Shown here: positions 21,388 through 35,100 of the stretch, one piece after another
How the letters are laid out: each line of letters opens with the position of its first letter
How positions within the stretch are numbered: the first letter of the stretch is position 1
The notes under the pieces: generated by a model
What the model was told of the DNA's origin: nothing
Database searches by the model: none
Seen by the model: only the letters and a program-made list of their open reading frames with translations
Position numbers and translations under genes: made by a program
Source of the DNA: Macrostomum hystrix
Lineage: Eukaryota; Platyhelminthes; Macrostomidae
DNA: 64,000 nt
NCBI GenBank assembly: GCA_950097015.1
Contig: CATNEN010000003.1
Coordinates: 14,179,001 to 14,243,000 of the forward strand
Direction of reading: 5' to 3'

Positions 21388-24300
21388 TCAGCAGTCGTCG
21401 TCCGTTTTTTTGTCGTCTCCCTCGGTCCTCAGCGAGGAGTCCTGCGCCATGAGCTTAGGCTTCGGAAACTTCTGCGGTGGCGACCGTTGGGCCCGCGGAA
21501 CCACAGAGTCGTAGACGTCGGTGCTTAACGAGCAGTTGGAACTTCTCCGGCTACGCAGGCTGCCACCGGCTCGAGAATCGCTGCCGCTGCCGCCTCCGCC
21601 TCCGACGGCGCCGACAGGTGCTGCTGTTCCGGTCGGTTCCTTCAGTTTCAATGATTGCAATCATGAACTCTTTGCATTCCATGACACCCGATTTTCTTCC
21701 CTGACACCCGATTTCCTTCCCTGACACCCGATTTCCTTCCCTGACACCCGATTTCCTTCCCTGACACCCGACTTCCTTCCCTGACACCCGATTTCCTTCC
21801 CTGACACCCGACTTCCTTCCCTGACACCCGACTTCCTTCCCTGACACCCGACTTCCTTCCCTGACACCCGATTTCCTTCCCTGACACCCGATTTCCTTCC
21901 CTGACACCCGATTTCCTTCCCTGACACCCGATTTCACTCCCTGACACCCGATTTCACTCCCTGACACCCGATTTCACTCCCGGACACCCGATTTCACTCC
22001 GTGAGACCCGATTTCCTTCCCTGACACTCGATTTCACTCTCTGACACCGAATTTCTTCCCTGACACCCAACAGTATTCCCTGAGACGCAACAGTATTCCC
22101 TGACACCCAACAGTATTCCCTGACACCCAACAGTATTCCCTGACACCCAACAGTATTCCCTGACACCCAACAGTATTCCCTGACACCCAACAGTATTCCC
22201 TGACACCCAACAGTATTCCCTGACACCCAACAGTATTCCCTGACACCCAACAGTATTCCCTGACACCCAACAGTATTCCCTGACACCCAACAGTATTCCC
22301 TCACACCGCTTCGCCTAGCGGATGCACCTCACCGGTTCATCTTCAACTGAATAATCGTCATTTTCGAATGGTTCAGCCGCGGACCTGCAAGTTATTTATT
22401 GAGGAGTTTTTTCAAAATATATTCTACTTTGAGTAGTGCACATAGAAATGAAATCTTGTGTCAACTGGTGCCAAAAAGAACTTGCACAACAAATCTATCA
22501 CAGTCGTAGATACCCTCGCCGCGTAGCCTATCGTAATCGCGCACGATTGACAACAGATGAGACATTGTCTGAGGGATTAGAATGTCACCAACTCAATTAA
22601 GCTGCTCTGAAGCGTATTCTAAGCGAAACATAATAGTTTTCGAAATCATTAAAATCGAAACCTCGCTTTCAGCCTTCGCAATGTCGCCCTGGATTTGAAA
22701 TACCGAGCGCCACAACTTCGAGTAGAATTCCAAACGACTGAAATTAGATTTTTTGCCGTCATAAAATTAATTCTATTAAATATAGTGCACTTTTTTAAAC
22801 TTACGAATTGTAAAATTTTGGCAGCTCGTCTTGAAGCTTTCTTTGGACAATTCTGGCCGAAGTAGCCTTCTCATAAGCAACATTTTGCAACTGGATAAAA
22901 ATAAAAAAGCGTGTGGTATCACTGGTATGTAAGAATCCGAAGTACTAAATTAAATTGTCACGTGACCTAAATGTATTATCGTAGAGGGTAGCTTAAAACA
23001 TTACGTCACCAACAAATAGGATAGTTCTAAACATCACGTGACCCATAAGACTGGCAGTTAAGGTTGAGTGTTCAAAACAGCACGTGACCCATGGACAGGA
23101 ATATACGGTTGCGAGTTCAAAACATCACGTGACCCCTAAACTTGAAGATAATTTGAGAGTTCAAAACATTAGGTGACCCATCAGACTAGCAGTTGAGGTT
23201 GAGAGTTCAAAACAGCACGTGACCCATAGATTGATAGATAAATTTGGATAGTTCTAAACATCACGTGACCCATAAGACTGGCAGATAAGGTTGAGAGTTT
23301 AAAACAGCACGTGACCCTTAAACTTGAAAATAATTTGAGTGTTCAAAACATTACGTGACCCATAGACTTTTAGATGAGGTTGAAACTTCTAAGCATCACG
23401 TGACCCGTAGACTTTTATGAGGTTGCGAGTTCAAAACGTCACGTTACGAACAGATTAGTAGATAAATTAGGATAGTTTCTAACATCACGTATTTTAGTGG
23501 TCAAAGAAAGGCATCACGCCTAGATATTCGAGTCACATTACTCGATAGATATTTTATGCAGAGTATTTCTACATCTGAACGAATTTTGTTATTTACACTC
23601 GCTTCACACTACTTACACGCCTCAGCTCGTCAGCGTCCATGCTCTTTTTCCGCTGATAAGATTGAACTTTCCTGTCGGCAGCCTGACGCTGTCTGCTCTT
23701 CTCAACGTAGTCTTTGATCTCTTTCTGAAGAGGAATGTCATTAAAAACTTATTAAAGTACTTTGCAGGAGAGCTAAAAGCAATGGCACACAAGGCCTAAG
23801 CAATTGCCTAGCAAGTAGTATATTGCGTATCTGATTGCAAAATTTCACTACCTCGTAAGGTCCGAACTGGTCTTTGAAGACGATCGTCTCCTCGACTGGA
23901 ATGGTTTCCAAATTTTTTGCTCCATTCTGACTGATATTCGCCAGCACCTGAAATTGGAATTTTATTTCAAACCTAAATCATCGCTCATTAATTGTTGCTA
24001 TGGATTTCAAACAAGTTTCAACCATCGGCAGTTTTGTCTATGGTCGTATCCAACTATCAACATCAAACAAGCAGGACCTGAAAGCTTCGCTTAAACTCCT
24101 CCTTTTCAACCCAGTTGTCCTCGTATAGGCTGTGAAGAGCCGTGTAAAAGCTCTGCTGTGAGGCGATGAATTCTGAAAATTGATCAACCAAGATAAATTG
24201 GGATTGTTTTGTTGCTAAAAAACTAATTTATTTTTTATCCAGCTCATTTGGCATTGTGCCTCACTTCTATAAGACTCTGTGTACAGCCTGAGCTCCTTGT

Positions 24301-25959
24301 ATAGATTGTTCATTTTTTTCTGAAAGTCAACAGTGTTATTATATTTATAGTAACCATATGATTATAATATAATCTTCAAGTCTGACCAGAAAGGGGGCGA
24401 AACGACTCGTCCCTAATCACTCTAATCACTCCCTAATCACTCTAGTCACTCCCCAATCAGTTTAGTCACTCCCCAATCACTCTTAGGCACTCTCGAATCA
24501 CTCTAGTCACTCCCTAATCACTCTAGTCACTCCCCAATCAGTTTAGTCACTCCCCAATCACTCTTAGTCACTCTCGAATCACTCTTGTCACTCCCTAAGC
24601 ACTCTAGTCACTCCCCAATCACTCTAGTCACTCCCCAATCACTCTAGTCACTCTCGAATCACTCTAGTCACTCCCTAAGCACTCTAGTCACTCCCCAATC
24701 ACTCTAGTCACTCCCCAATCACTCTAGTCACTCTCGAATCACTCTAGTCACTCCCCAATCACTCTAGTCACTCTCGAATCACTCTAGTCACTCCCTAATC
24801 ACTCTTAGTCACTCTCGAATCACTCTAGTCACTCCCTAATCACTCTTAGTCACTCTCGAATCACTCTAGTCACTCCCTAATCACTCTAGTCACTCCCCAA
24901 TCACTCTAGTCAATCCCGAATCACTCTTGTCATTCCCTAATCACTCTAGTCACTCCATAATCACTCTAGTCACTCCTGAATCAATCTTAGTCAATCCCTA
25001 AGCACTCTAGTCACTCCCCAATCACTCTTAGGCACTCTGGAATCACTCTGGTCACTCCCTAAGCACTCTAGTCACTCCCTAATCACTCTAGTCACTCCCC
25101 AATCAGTTTAGTCACTCCCCAATCACTCTTAGGCACTCTCGAATCACTCTTGTCACTCTCTAAGCACTCTAGTCACTCCCCAATCACTCTAGTCACTCCC
25201 CAATCACTCTAGTCACTCTCGAATCACTCTAGTCACTCCCTAATCACTCTAGTCACTCCCCAATCAGTTTAGTCACTCCCTAATCACTCTTAGTCACTCT
25301 CGAATCACTCTAGTCACTCCCTAATCACTCAAGTCACTCCCCAATCACTCATATTCACTCCCTAATCACTCTAGTCACTCCCCAGTCACTCTTAGTCACT
25401 CTCGAATCACTCTGGTCACTCCCTAAGCACTCTAGACACTCCCCAATCACTCATAATCACTCCCTAATCACTCTAGTCACTCTGTACCCACTCTAATCAT
25501 ACTCTTATCTCTCTTCAGTCCCTACTCACTCTAATCATTCCCTAATCACTGTAGTCACTCCCTATTCACGCTGACAAATTGAAGCGACTTACCTTCAGTT
25601 TCTTCAGCTTCTCATCGCTAGCCATCACAGCGTCGCTCTGAGCCATTGTGAAATTCTAAGCAAAAAAAATAAATTAAATTAAAAGCAAATGTAGTACAAA
25701 CGGCACAGTTTTCCTCTCTGTTGCAGGAAATAATTACCCCACACAAGATGAACTATGCGCAAATAGACGGATTGTAATATTAGCAGTACATATACATATA
25801 TATATATATTTATAGGTGATTTATCACTAATATAGCGCGACACGATTCGATTTCACATCAATATAGTTTCCTATTGGAATCAGTGTTTCAGAGCCGTTTT
25901 GAAATAGGTTTTACCTTTCGCAGCCTGTCCATATGACTGAGAATTAGCCGCTTCGCAAA
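21388..25959 (-). CDS. BAR-domain protein, amphiphysin/BIN-like (5' exon missing)
   Basis: Exons in order: 25915-25959, 25593-25655, 24265-24319, 24078-24172, 23852-23947, 23617-23724, 22805-22890, 22662-22737, 22333-22384, 21388-21639. The joined product begins FAKRLILSHMDRLRK and continues NLYKELRLYTESYRKF, SLYEDNWVEKEEFK and ELPKFYNSRLEFYSKLW. These match the helical pattern of N-BAR domains, where FAK near the start and LPxFYxSR before the last helix are typical. BAR dimers bind and bend membranes in endocytosis or T-tubule-like structures. The tail is acidic, then Gly/Ser rich and charged, with no SH3 domain, unlike full amphiphysins. Phases agree at all joins except 22662 to 22384; extending to the GT at 22629 would restore the frame, or a small exon is missed. 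The initiator exon upstream of 25959 was not found. Introns carry minisatellites. Confidence 0.75.
21684..22065. repeat. 20-bp intronic minisatellite (type a)
   Basis: About 19 copies of CTGACACCCGATTTCCTTCC, with CACTCC variants at the right end, in the last intron of the BAR-domain gene. It is followed directly by a related 20-bp array. Confidence 0.95.
22055..22306. repeat. 20-bp intronic minisatellite (type b)
   Basis: About 12 copies of CTGACACCCAACAGTATTCC. It shares its first nine bases with the array at 21684-22065 and has the same length, so one probably arose from the other. Same intron. Confidence 0.95.
22955..23500. promoter_or_regulatory. 45-bp intronic repeat carrying E-boxes (CACGTGAC)
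   Basis: About 11 diverged units of roughly 45 bp in a BAR-gene intron. Each has a core like AACATCACGTGACCC. Perfect CACGTG occurs at 22959, 23035, 23081, 23126, 23216, 23262, 23308 and 23397; degenerate cores lie near 23171, 23352, 23442 and 23484. The core is better conserved than the rest of the unit. CACGTGAC is the classical site of USF, TFE and Myc-type bHLH-zipper proteins. Regulatory function is inferred, not shown. Confidence 0.55.
24405..25560. repeat. 20-bp intronic minisatellite
   Basis: About 57 units of 19-21 bp, consensus CACTCTAGTCACTCCCTAAT, in the intron between 24319 and 25593 of the BAR-domain gene. Variants TCTCGAAT, CCCCAAT and TTAGTCACT recur in blocks, which suggests multi-unit duplications. 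Confidence 0.95.
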
Positions 25960-26535
25960 CTGTAAAACACTCGGTGCTTACAGTCAGAAGGAGGACCACC
26001 GAGTTTAACCGGATAACGTATGGCCTTTGTATATGCTGTGCCAAGCTTCACACAGATTAGCAACACATCAGATTGGCTTGGCTTATTGTAAACACTATTT
26101 TCATGCTAAATTCATCATGCATTTGTGCATCTGAATTTCATATGGAAGTTCGCTAATGGACAAAATTTAACTTTATTTAAGACCATTTTGTATGATTAAA
26201 ATCATCTAACATCACCTTCTTTCATTTGGGCGTGCGAATAATTTTACACAAAATTTTAATAGCTACTTTAAAGAGTATAAAATATATAAATAGTATAAAA
26301 ACTATAGACGTTTCGAGTGTAAGAACATACGAGTACTTTCTCGGCGTTGTTTTAGCAGGCCAAAATATTGTTATAATAATTAAATATATTTTACTATTTA
26401 TTTTGATTTTATTAATTAATTGAATAGAAGACAAAGCATGCTTTTCGGCTCGAGAATGCTAAGTCATAGAATTCTAAACTTGTCATGAAATTTGAGACAT
26501 CGCATTAAGGATTAGAACTCAACGAGAGCGCAAAG
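25960..26535. other. Upstream flank of BAR gene, no exon identified
   Basis: Very AT-rich from 26160. Overlapping short frames at 26222-26434 on both strands are low-complexity and not supported as genes. The missing first exon of the BAR gene should lie here or further on, up to about 29100. Confidence 0.4.
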
Positions 26536-26539
26536 TATC

Positions 26540-27160
26540 GTAGAATCCTAGTAGAATCCTAGTAGAATCCTGGTAGAATCCTAGTATATTCCTAGTAGAA
26601 TCCTAGTAGAATCCTGGTAGAATCCTAGTATAATCCTAGTAGAATCCTAGTAGAATCCAAGAAGAATCCTAGAAGAATCCTAGTAGAATCCTAGAAGAAT
26701 CCTAGTAGAACCCTTTGTAGAATCCTAGTAGAATCCTAGTAGAATCCTAGTAGAATCCTAGTAGAATCCTAGTAGAATCCTAGTAGAATCCTAGTAGAAT
26801 CCTAGTAGAATCCTAGTAGAATCCTAGTAGAATCGTAGTGGAATCCTTTGTAGAATCCTAGTAGAATCCTAGTAGAATCCTTTGTAGAATCCTAGTAGAA
26901 TCCTAGAAGAATCCTAGAAGAATCCTAGTAGAACCCTTTGTAGAATCCTTTGTAGAATCCTAGTAGAATCCTTTGTAGAATCCTAGTAGAATCCTAGTAG
27001 AATCCTAGTAGAATCCTAGTAGAATCCTAGTAGAATCATAGTAGAATCCTTTGTAGAATCCTAGTAGAATCCTTTGTAGAATCCTAGTAGAATCCTTTGT
27101 AGAATCCTAGTAGAATCCTTTGTAGAATCCTAGTAGAATCCTAGTAGAATCCTAGTATTT
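26540..27160. repeat. 11-bp minisatellite
   Basis: About 55 units of CCTAGTAGAAT, with interspersed 12-bp units CCTTTGTAGAAT and some CCTAGAAGAAT. The CCTTTG form alternates regularly with the main unit at 27040-27130. Confidence 0.95.
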
Positions 27161-28639
27161 CGTCAGTACAAGCGGACCGCTGTGATCAACTGTTGATGCT
27201 TCTACTGCATCAAACCTACTGGAGCATGAAATTATTTAAAGCTATAGGCGCTTTTGTCTATCACCGGGGTCGGTGCCCGATACCAATCGTTTCAATTGTA
27301 GCAGCGGCTGAAATAAGCTATAATTAGCATGACCAAGTGATGACCAAGGTGGCGCGATCGATCTCAATGTTCCGACTCACAAAATAAAATAAACAACATG
27401 GGTTTGGACAAACTCCAAATTGATTTACATTGATTAGATTTAGCTGCTCACACTAACACATCAGCTTTTTCTATACATATCGATTCAAATCAGTTGAGGA
27501 AACTATATTTCTCTTTTTAGTTATTCTTAATGTCGATGTGACCTGGTAGCTCAGTATAAAGTAGAAAAAACGAATGCCAATTTTCCAACTGTAAACAACA
27601 TGGTGAGGTAGTATGCATAGATACCACGTTGACCATTTTTTACTAAATCCGCACAAATTTCTGCACACAGTCTTTCATTTAAAAAATAAAACAAAAAACC
27701 TGACAAGAAAAGCGATTGAAAGTTGGACACAACAAGACGATTAAGCTGGGCATTAAAAATATAAAACATTTTTAATATTGAACCAAATGATTTAGTAAAA
27801 GTTTTCCGTTGTTCGTTTAATTTTCGTTGATTGTTTAATTAAAAGTTTTAAGTTATGTAAGAATTCTTGGAATTTTATGTGACTAAGTCGCACGTTTTTT
27901 AAAAATATGCGTTAAAGTTCTTTTATCCATATGTTTAACATTTTCATGTACAAAATTATTTAAACAATAAAACAAAAAACCTGACAAGAAAAGCGATTGA
28001 AAGTTGGACACAACAAGACGATTAAGAAGGGCATTAAAAATATAATACATTATTAATATTGAACCAAATGATTTAGTAAAAGTTTTCTGTTGTTCGTTTA
28101 TTTTTCGTTGATTGTTTAATTAAATAACATTTAATCAAATATTATGTTTGATTAACATTTTCATGTACAAAATGAAAGCCATTGTATAAAGCTGTGAGAC
28201 AATACAGGACAATTAAAACAGTTTTTAGAATTGATCACAGTAAAATGCTATAATTTTGTATAATTAATATTATTAATTGTTTTGTATAAAAACTACATTT
28301 TACCAAACCTTAATTATAACTTGATTACAACAAAGCTGAACAAAAGCTAGATTTTTGATTAAAAGTACACCGGTACTTTGTAAGACGAATGTGTTGAAAA
28401 TAAAGATCGGAATAAATTGGACTTTAAACTATCATAATACACATGTATATACTAATCACTGAAGACTATAGATAGTTTGATTGCGTCACTAAAAAAGAAG
28501 TATGTGCAAAAACAGTGCAAAATCACAATTTTTTTCAGGTAAAAATGTATGCCCTTGCGATGAAAGGATACGATTGCGATTGAAACGACTAGGGGATAAA
28601 ATTATGAAGTTTAAGGATAATTAGGGGCAAACTCTTCTC
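27161..28639. other. AT-rich non-coding DNA with a 160-bp direct duplication
   Basis: 27681-27840 and 27963-28123 are direct copies with only a few differences, separated by about 120 bp. No exon or RNA gene could be supported. The segment lies between the BAR gene and the SLC6 gene, both on the minus strand, so it may include their 5' and 3' ends. Confidence 0.55.
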
Positions 28640-29145
28640 TCCCACTAACTTTCTCCCTCTCCCAAATCTCCCTCTCCCAAATCTCCCTCTCCCAATCTCC
28701 CTCTCACAATCTCCCTCTCCCAAATCTCCCTCTCCCAAATCTCCCTCTCCCAAATCTCCCTCTCACAATCTCCCTCTCACAATCTCCCTCTCACAATCTC
28801 CCTCTCCCAAATCTCCCTCTCACAGTCTCCCTCTCCCAAATCTCCCTCTCCCAAATCTCCCTCTCCCAATCTCCCTCTCACAATCTCCCTCTCCCAAATC
28901 TCCCTCTCCCAAATCTCCCTCTCCCAAATCTCCCTCTATCAAAATCTCCCTCTCACAATCTCCCTCTCACAATCTCCCTCTCACAATCTGCCTCTCACAA
29001 TCTCCCTCTCACAATCTCCCTCTCACAATCTCCCTCTCCCAATCTCCCTCTCCCAAATCTCCCTCTATCAAAATCTCCCTCTCCCAATCTCCCTCTCCCA
29101 AATCTCCCTCTATCAAAATCTCCCTCTCACAATCTCCCCCTCCAA
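28640..29145. repeat. 14/15-bp pyrimidine minisatellite
   Basis: About 34 units of AATCTCCCTCTCAC or AAATCTCCCTCTCCC, plus a few ATCAAAATCTCCCTCT forms. It ends about 30 bp beyond the stop codon of the SLC6 gene on its 3' side, so it may be transcribed into the 3' UTR. Confidence 0.9.
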
Positions 29146-29173
29146 TTCGTCAGTCAGCCCGATGTCAGCCTCA

Positions 29174-32100
29174 TTAATTGGCTGACGAGTCCACAGTCAG
29201 CTTGCTGGCAAAGACAACGGCCATTCGCTGATCGCCGGGCTCGTTCAAAGGAGCTGCTTCGCAATCTTTGTTGCGGACGTCTCCGCCGCCACCGCCGCTG
29301 GCAGCAGCGCGACCGGAGCCGCCAGCTTCCACACCGCCAGTGCAGGCCAGGGTTCGAATCCGTTCCTGACTGCTCAACAGGCTCAGCCACTGATCGCGAA
29401 ACTGTTCAACCATCGGGCCCCACTCCGGACTGGGTGACAGGGCCGACAGGAATCGATCCCCGAAGCCACCGGTGCCGCGACAGACTGCCACAGCAGCCAA
29501 GATTGGCAATGGCAGCAGAGACATCAAAGCCAGGCACATGCCGAGATTGATGGCCCACCTTGGATAATGGTATTTGTTCTCCTCAGGGCCGTAGGTAACC
29601 GGACTGTGGTTTGCGATCGATATTATGAAGATGAACTGTAAGGATGAGCGGTTGCATTGTGGGGTAATGACCAGTTCGGCTGGATGACTAGATGGCAGGA
29701 TGGGGCAATGACCAAATGGCTGACCAGATGGCAGGATGGGGCAATGACCAAATGGCTGACCAGATGGCAGGATGGGGCAATGACCAAATGGCTGACCAGA
29801 TGGCAGGATGGGGCAATGACCAAATGGCTGACCAGATGGGAGGATGGGGCAATGACCAAATGGCTGACCAGATGGCAGGATGGGGCAATGACCAAATGGC
29901 TGACCAGATGGGAGGATGGAGCAATGACCAAATGGCTGACCAGATGGCAGGATGGGGCAATGACAAAATGGATGACCAGATGGGAGGATGGGGCAATGAC
30001 CAAATGGATGACCAGATGGGAAGATGGGGCAATGACCAAATGGATGACCAGATGGGAAGATGGGGTAATGACCAAATGGATGACCAGATGGGAAGATGGG
30101 GTAATGACCAAATGGATGACCAGATGGGAGAACGGGGTAATGACCAAATGGATGACCAGATGGGGAAGTGGGGTGATGACTAATTGTGGGGATTTAGTGA
30201 GTCCATTTCGCTGAGCTGGCAGTAGAACTCACCAGAATCACAGCTGGCGTGATAAAACGCCAACAGATGCGCCACCAAGCCGACGGTCGACGACCCAGCA
30301 TGAGCTCAATGTCATTGTAGAACCTGTCGGCACCTGTAAAAAATGAAAGAAATGGACATCACTGTATTAGGATCCAGTAATCAAAATGAATTTTTTCAGT
30401 TATCACCCAAACTCTCGGATCAGGGTCCATGAGTTCGATTCCACAGCGAGGCCACATTCATTTGGGGGGGGGGGCTTGTCATGCCAATTAGCAGCAGAAT
30501 TCCCAATGATTCATATACCCACATTTTTCCTTTCTCTGTATTCCTTATAATACGCAATTTCCACTCACCATAGATCCATCCAATGACGATGCACTCAAAG
30601 AATGAGATGATCATTAGCGAGAATGTGGACGAGTACCAGTCCATGATCTGCAGAACGTACACTCCGCCCCTAGTGACGCACAGCACGCCGAGACCGAACT
30701 CCACTCCGACAAGTAGAGCAGTTATGAGTAGCTTTTTATTCTTCAGTTGTTTCGGAAACTCGTCAGTGAAGGCTGAGATCATGGTCTCAAACATGCCAAA
30801 CTGAAAGTGATGTGGGCTTATTAAATATATTCTATATTTTATTTCCCTTTACTCCTAGTGACTTTTTTAAAGAAACTTTTAAGCCTTTTTCCCTTAGGTT
30901 TGCTTTTACAACACCCAAAATTCTGACTTCCCAAATTCAGGAACTTTTATAAACACCTTAATTTCCCATATCCAATATTTGACAGCTCGCAAACATTTCT
31001 TATTCCAGAACTCCAATAAGGGCAGTGTATTCTGAAATCAAGGGATTTGAAACTAGTGATGTGAAACTAGGGTAATTTGAAGATTTAAAACTTGCGGATT
31101 TAAAAGAGAGGGGATTTGAAAGTTAGGGGATTTGAAAGTTAGGGGATTTGAAAGTTAAGGGATTTGAAAGTTAGGGGACTTGAAAGTTAGGGGATTTGAA
31201 AGTTAGGGGATTTGAAAGTTAGGGGATTTGAAAGTTAGGGGATTTGAAAGTTAGGGGATTTGAAAGTTAGGGGATTTGAAAGTTAGGGGATTTGAAAGTT
31301 AGAGGGTTTTGAAAGTTAGGGGATTTGAAAGTTAGGGGATTTGAAAGTTTGTGGATTTGAAAGTTAGGGGATTTGAAAGTTAGGGGATTTGAAAGTTAGG
31401 GGATTTGAAAGTTAGGGGATTTGAAAGTTAGGGGATTTGAAAGTTAGGGGATTTGAAAGTTAGGAGATTTGAAAGTTAGGGGATTTGAAAGTTAGGAGAT
31501 TTGAAAGTTAGGGGATTTGAAAGTTAGGGGATTCGAAAGTTAGGGGATTTGAAAGTTAGGGGATTTGAAAGTTAGGGGATTTGAAAGTTAAGGGATTTGA
31601 AAGTTAGGGGACTTGAAAGTTAGGGGATTTGAAAGTTAGGGGATTTGAAAGTTAGGGGATTTGAAAGTTAGGGGATTTGAAAGTTAGGGGATTTGAAAGT
31701 TAGGGGATTTGAAAGTTAGGGGATTTGAAAGTTAGAGGGTTTTGAAAGTTAGGGGATTTGAAAGTTAGGGGATTTGAAAGTTTGTGGATTTGAAAGTTAG
31801 GGGATTTGAAAGTTAGGGGATTTGAAAGTTAGGGGATTTGAAAGTTAGGGGATTTGAAAGTTAGGGGATTTGAAAGTTAGGGGATTTGAAAGTTAGGAGA
31901 TTTGAAAGTTAGGGGATTTGAAAGTTAGGAGATTTGAAAGTTAGGGGATTTGAAAGTTAGGGGATTCGAAAGTTAGGGGATTTGAAAGTTAGGGGATTTG
32001 AAAGTTAGGGGATTTAAAAGTATGGATTTGAAGGTCAGGGAATTTGAAACTTGGGGAATTCAAGACTAGGCGATGAGAAGTTCGGGGGTTGAAATGGGCG

Positions 32101-35100
32101 AGTTTAAAATTAGGAAGTTGGGAATTTCAAGACTGTAGTTTTTGGAGATATGAAATTTCTGGAATGCGAAATTTTATTAGAAGTGAACAGCCCCCTACCT
32201 TTCTAAACCAATAATTGCCTTGGCAACAAGAAGTCCTAACCTAGATTGATTGGGTACATGAGGAAGAGAGAGAATGATGACGCTCATGTAATGCACAGCC
32301 TGTACACTCCCCGGGCATGTACCATGAGCTTGTACAATGTTAAGAGTGATGCGTGGAATTTCCCAAGGCCATTCGGTGAGGAATTTCCTACATCAGTTAT
32401 AGGATGAGACTGGCGTTGCCTGAATTCGGTACTGTCCGACATTTACACTGGGCAGATTGGGAATTCTATTCGTGTTTGAGTACTCTTTGAGTACTATTTG
32501 AGAATATATTCTAGTCTACACACGATCGACCTTTCATAAACTCCCTCTTGGTTGAATTTATTATCTATCAATAAAAAATTCATCTAACATTTCACCCCTC
32601 CACCCCAATCCATTCTCACCTGACTGTCTAATCCAACTGTGAAGATCATCAGGAAGAACAGGATCGACCAAACTGGCGATAGGAAAATCTTTGTTAAAGC
32701 CTCCGGATAAACCACGAAGATTAGACCAGGACCTGAATAAAATAAATATAGATTTTTCCATATTTTATGTTCTCAATAATAACTACTAGTGGCTAGTAAT
32801 TTCACAGGTGAAATGGATTTCCCGGTCGAGGGATTTCCCGGTCGAGGGATTTCCCGGTCGAGGGATTTCCCGGTCGAGGGATTTCCCAATCATGGAATTT
32901 TTCTCGGTCGAGGGATTTCCCAATCATGGAATTTTTCTCGGTCGAGGGATTTCCCGGTCGAGGGATTTCCCGGTCGAGGGATTTCCCGGTCGAAGGATTT
33001 CTCTATTAGGGAGTTTCCTGACTTAGGGATTTCCCATTCGTGACTAACCTGTCTGAAGGATTTCTCAAGAGTTTCCCAATCGAAGCCAACAAACCTTGAT
33101 CAACAACATCCTCAATAGGCGACCCAGTCTCGAATTGAATGAATCCAATGATAGAAAATATCACAAGTCCGGCAAAGACGCTAGTGCCGCAGTTCAACAA
33201 TGGCACAATGATCGCGTCGCGTAAGCAATTATTTTGAAACCGATTGTACGAAGACATTGTAATGAGGGCGCCCCATGCGGCTCCGACGGAATAGAAAATC
33301 TGCATGGCGGCGTCGCCCCACACGGTAAGATCTGCCAGCTTGTGCCACTTCGGCAGCAAGTAGAGCTTCAGGCCGTTGGCAGCGCCAGGAAGAGTGACGC
33401 CGCGAATGCACAGCAGAATCAGGACCAGGTAGGGGAAGATTGCGGTGACGTAGACAACCTTGCCGGAGCTCTTGACTCCCCGAACCAGGCAGAGAAACAC
33501 GAGAACCCATGCCACTAGCAGGCTGGCGAACAGCTCCCACCGAACTCCTCCGAGATCTTCAATGCCGGCTGTGACGTTCAGCACGCGGTATTTCCAGAAT
33601 TCTTCACTGGGCGTGACCTGGGATTGGTTTGGCCAAGAGGTCGGGAGTTCAAATTCGCAATTCCCTAAATTCCCCAGGGCTTCAGTTTACTGAGCCGTAA
33701 AATTAATGTCATTTGGGATCAATTAGCTGCAGCTTCTACTGGATGTCTCTCATCTCTCCCGTGTCTCATCTCTCCCGTGTCTCATCTCTCCCGTGTCTCA
33801 TCTCTCCCGTGTCTCATCTCTCCCGAGTCTCATCTCTCCCGAGTCTCATCTCTCCCGAGTCTCATCTCTCCCGTGTCTCATCTCTCCCGTGTCTCATCTC
33901 TCCCGTGTCTCATCTCTCCCGTGTCTCATCTCTCCCGTGTCTCATCTCTCCCGTGTCTCATCTCTCCCGTGTCTCATCTCTCCCGTGTCTCATCTCTTCC
34001 GTGTCTCATCTCTCCCGTGTCTCATCTCTCCCGTGTCTCATCTCTCCCGTGTCTCATCTCTCCCGAGTCTCATCTCTCCCGTGTCTAATCTCTCCCGTGT
34101 CTCATCTCTCCCGAGTCTCATCTCTCCCGTGTCTCATCTCTCCTGTGTCTCATCTCTCCCGTGTCTCATCTCTCCCGTGTCTCATCTCTCCCGTGTCTCA
34201 TCTCTCCCGTGTCTCATCTCTCCCGTGTCTCATCTCTCCCGTGTCTCATCTCTCCCGTGTCTCATCTCTCCCGAGTCTCATCTCTCCCGAGTCTCATCTC
34301 TCCCGTGTCTCATCTCTCCCGTGTCTCATCTCTCCCGTGTCTCATCTCTCCCGTGTCTCATCTCTCCCGTGTCTCATCTCTCCCGTGTCTCATCTCTCCC
34401 GTGTCTCATCTCTCCCGTGTCTCATCTCTTCCGTGTCTCATCTCTCCCGTGTCTCATCTCTCCCGTGTCTCATCTCTCCCGTGTCTCATCTCTCCCGAGT
34501 CTCATCTCTCCCGTGTCTAATCTCTCCCGTGTCTCATCTCTCCCGAGTCTCATCTCTCCCGTGTCTCATCTCTCCTGTGTCTCATCTCTCCCGTGTCTCA
34601 TCTCTCCCGTGTCTCATCTCTCCCGTGTCTCATCTCTCCCGTGTCTCATCTCTCCCGTGTCTCATCTCTCCCGTGTCTCATCTCTCCCGTGTCTAATCTC
34701 TCCCGTGTCTCATCTCTCCCGAGTCTCATCTCTCCCGTGTCTCATCTCTCCCGTGTCTCATCTCTCCCGTGTCTCATCTCTCCCGAGTCTCATCTCTCCC
34801 GTGTCTCATCTCTCCCGTGTCTCATCTCTCCCGTGTCTCATCTCTCCCGTGTCTCATCTCTCCCGAGTCTCATCTCTCCCGTGTCTCATCTCTCCCGTGT
34901 CTCATCTCTCCCGTGTCTCATCTCTCCCGTGTCTCATCTCTCCCGTGTCTCATCTCTCCCGTGTCTCATCTCTCCCGTGTCTCATCTCTCCCGTGTCTCA
35001 TCTCTCCCGTGTCTCATCTCTCCCGTGTCTCATCTCTCCCGTGTCTCATCTCTCCCGTGTCTCATCTCTCCCGAGTCTCATCTCTCCCGTGTCTCATCTC

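Noticed and set aside
26222-26434. Hydrophobic I/L/F-rich ORFs on both strands
   Set aside because: AT-rich low-complexity DNA gives such frames by chance; no homology or splice context was seen.
29623-30214. Trp/Asp/Met-rich and His/Leu/Ile-rich ORFs on both strands
   Set aside because: They arise from the 36-bp array inside an SLC6 intron.
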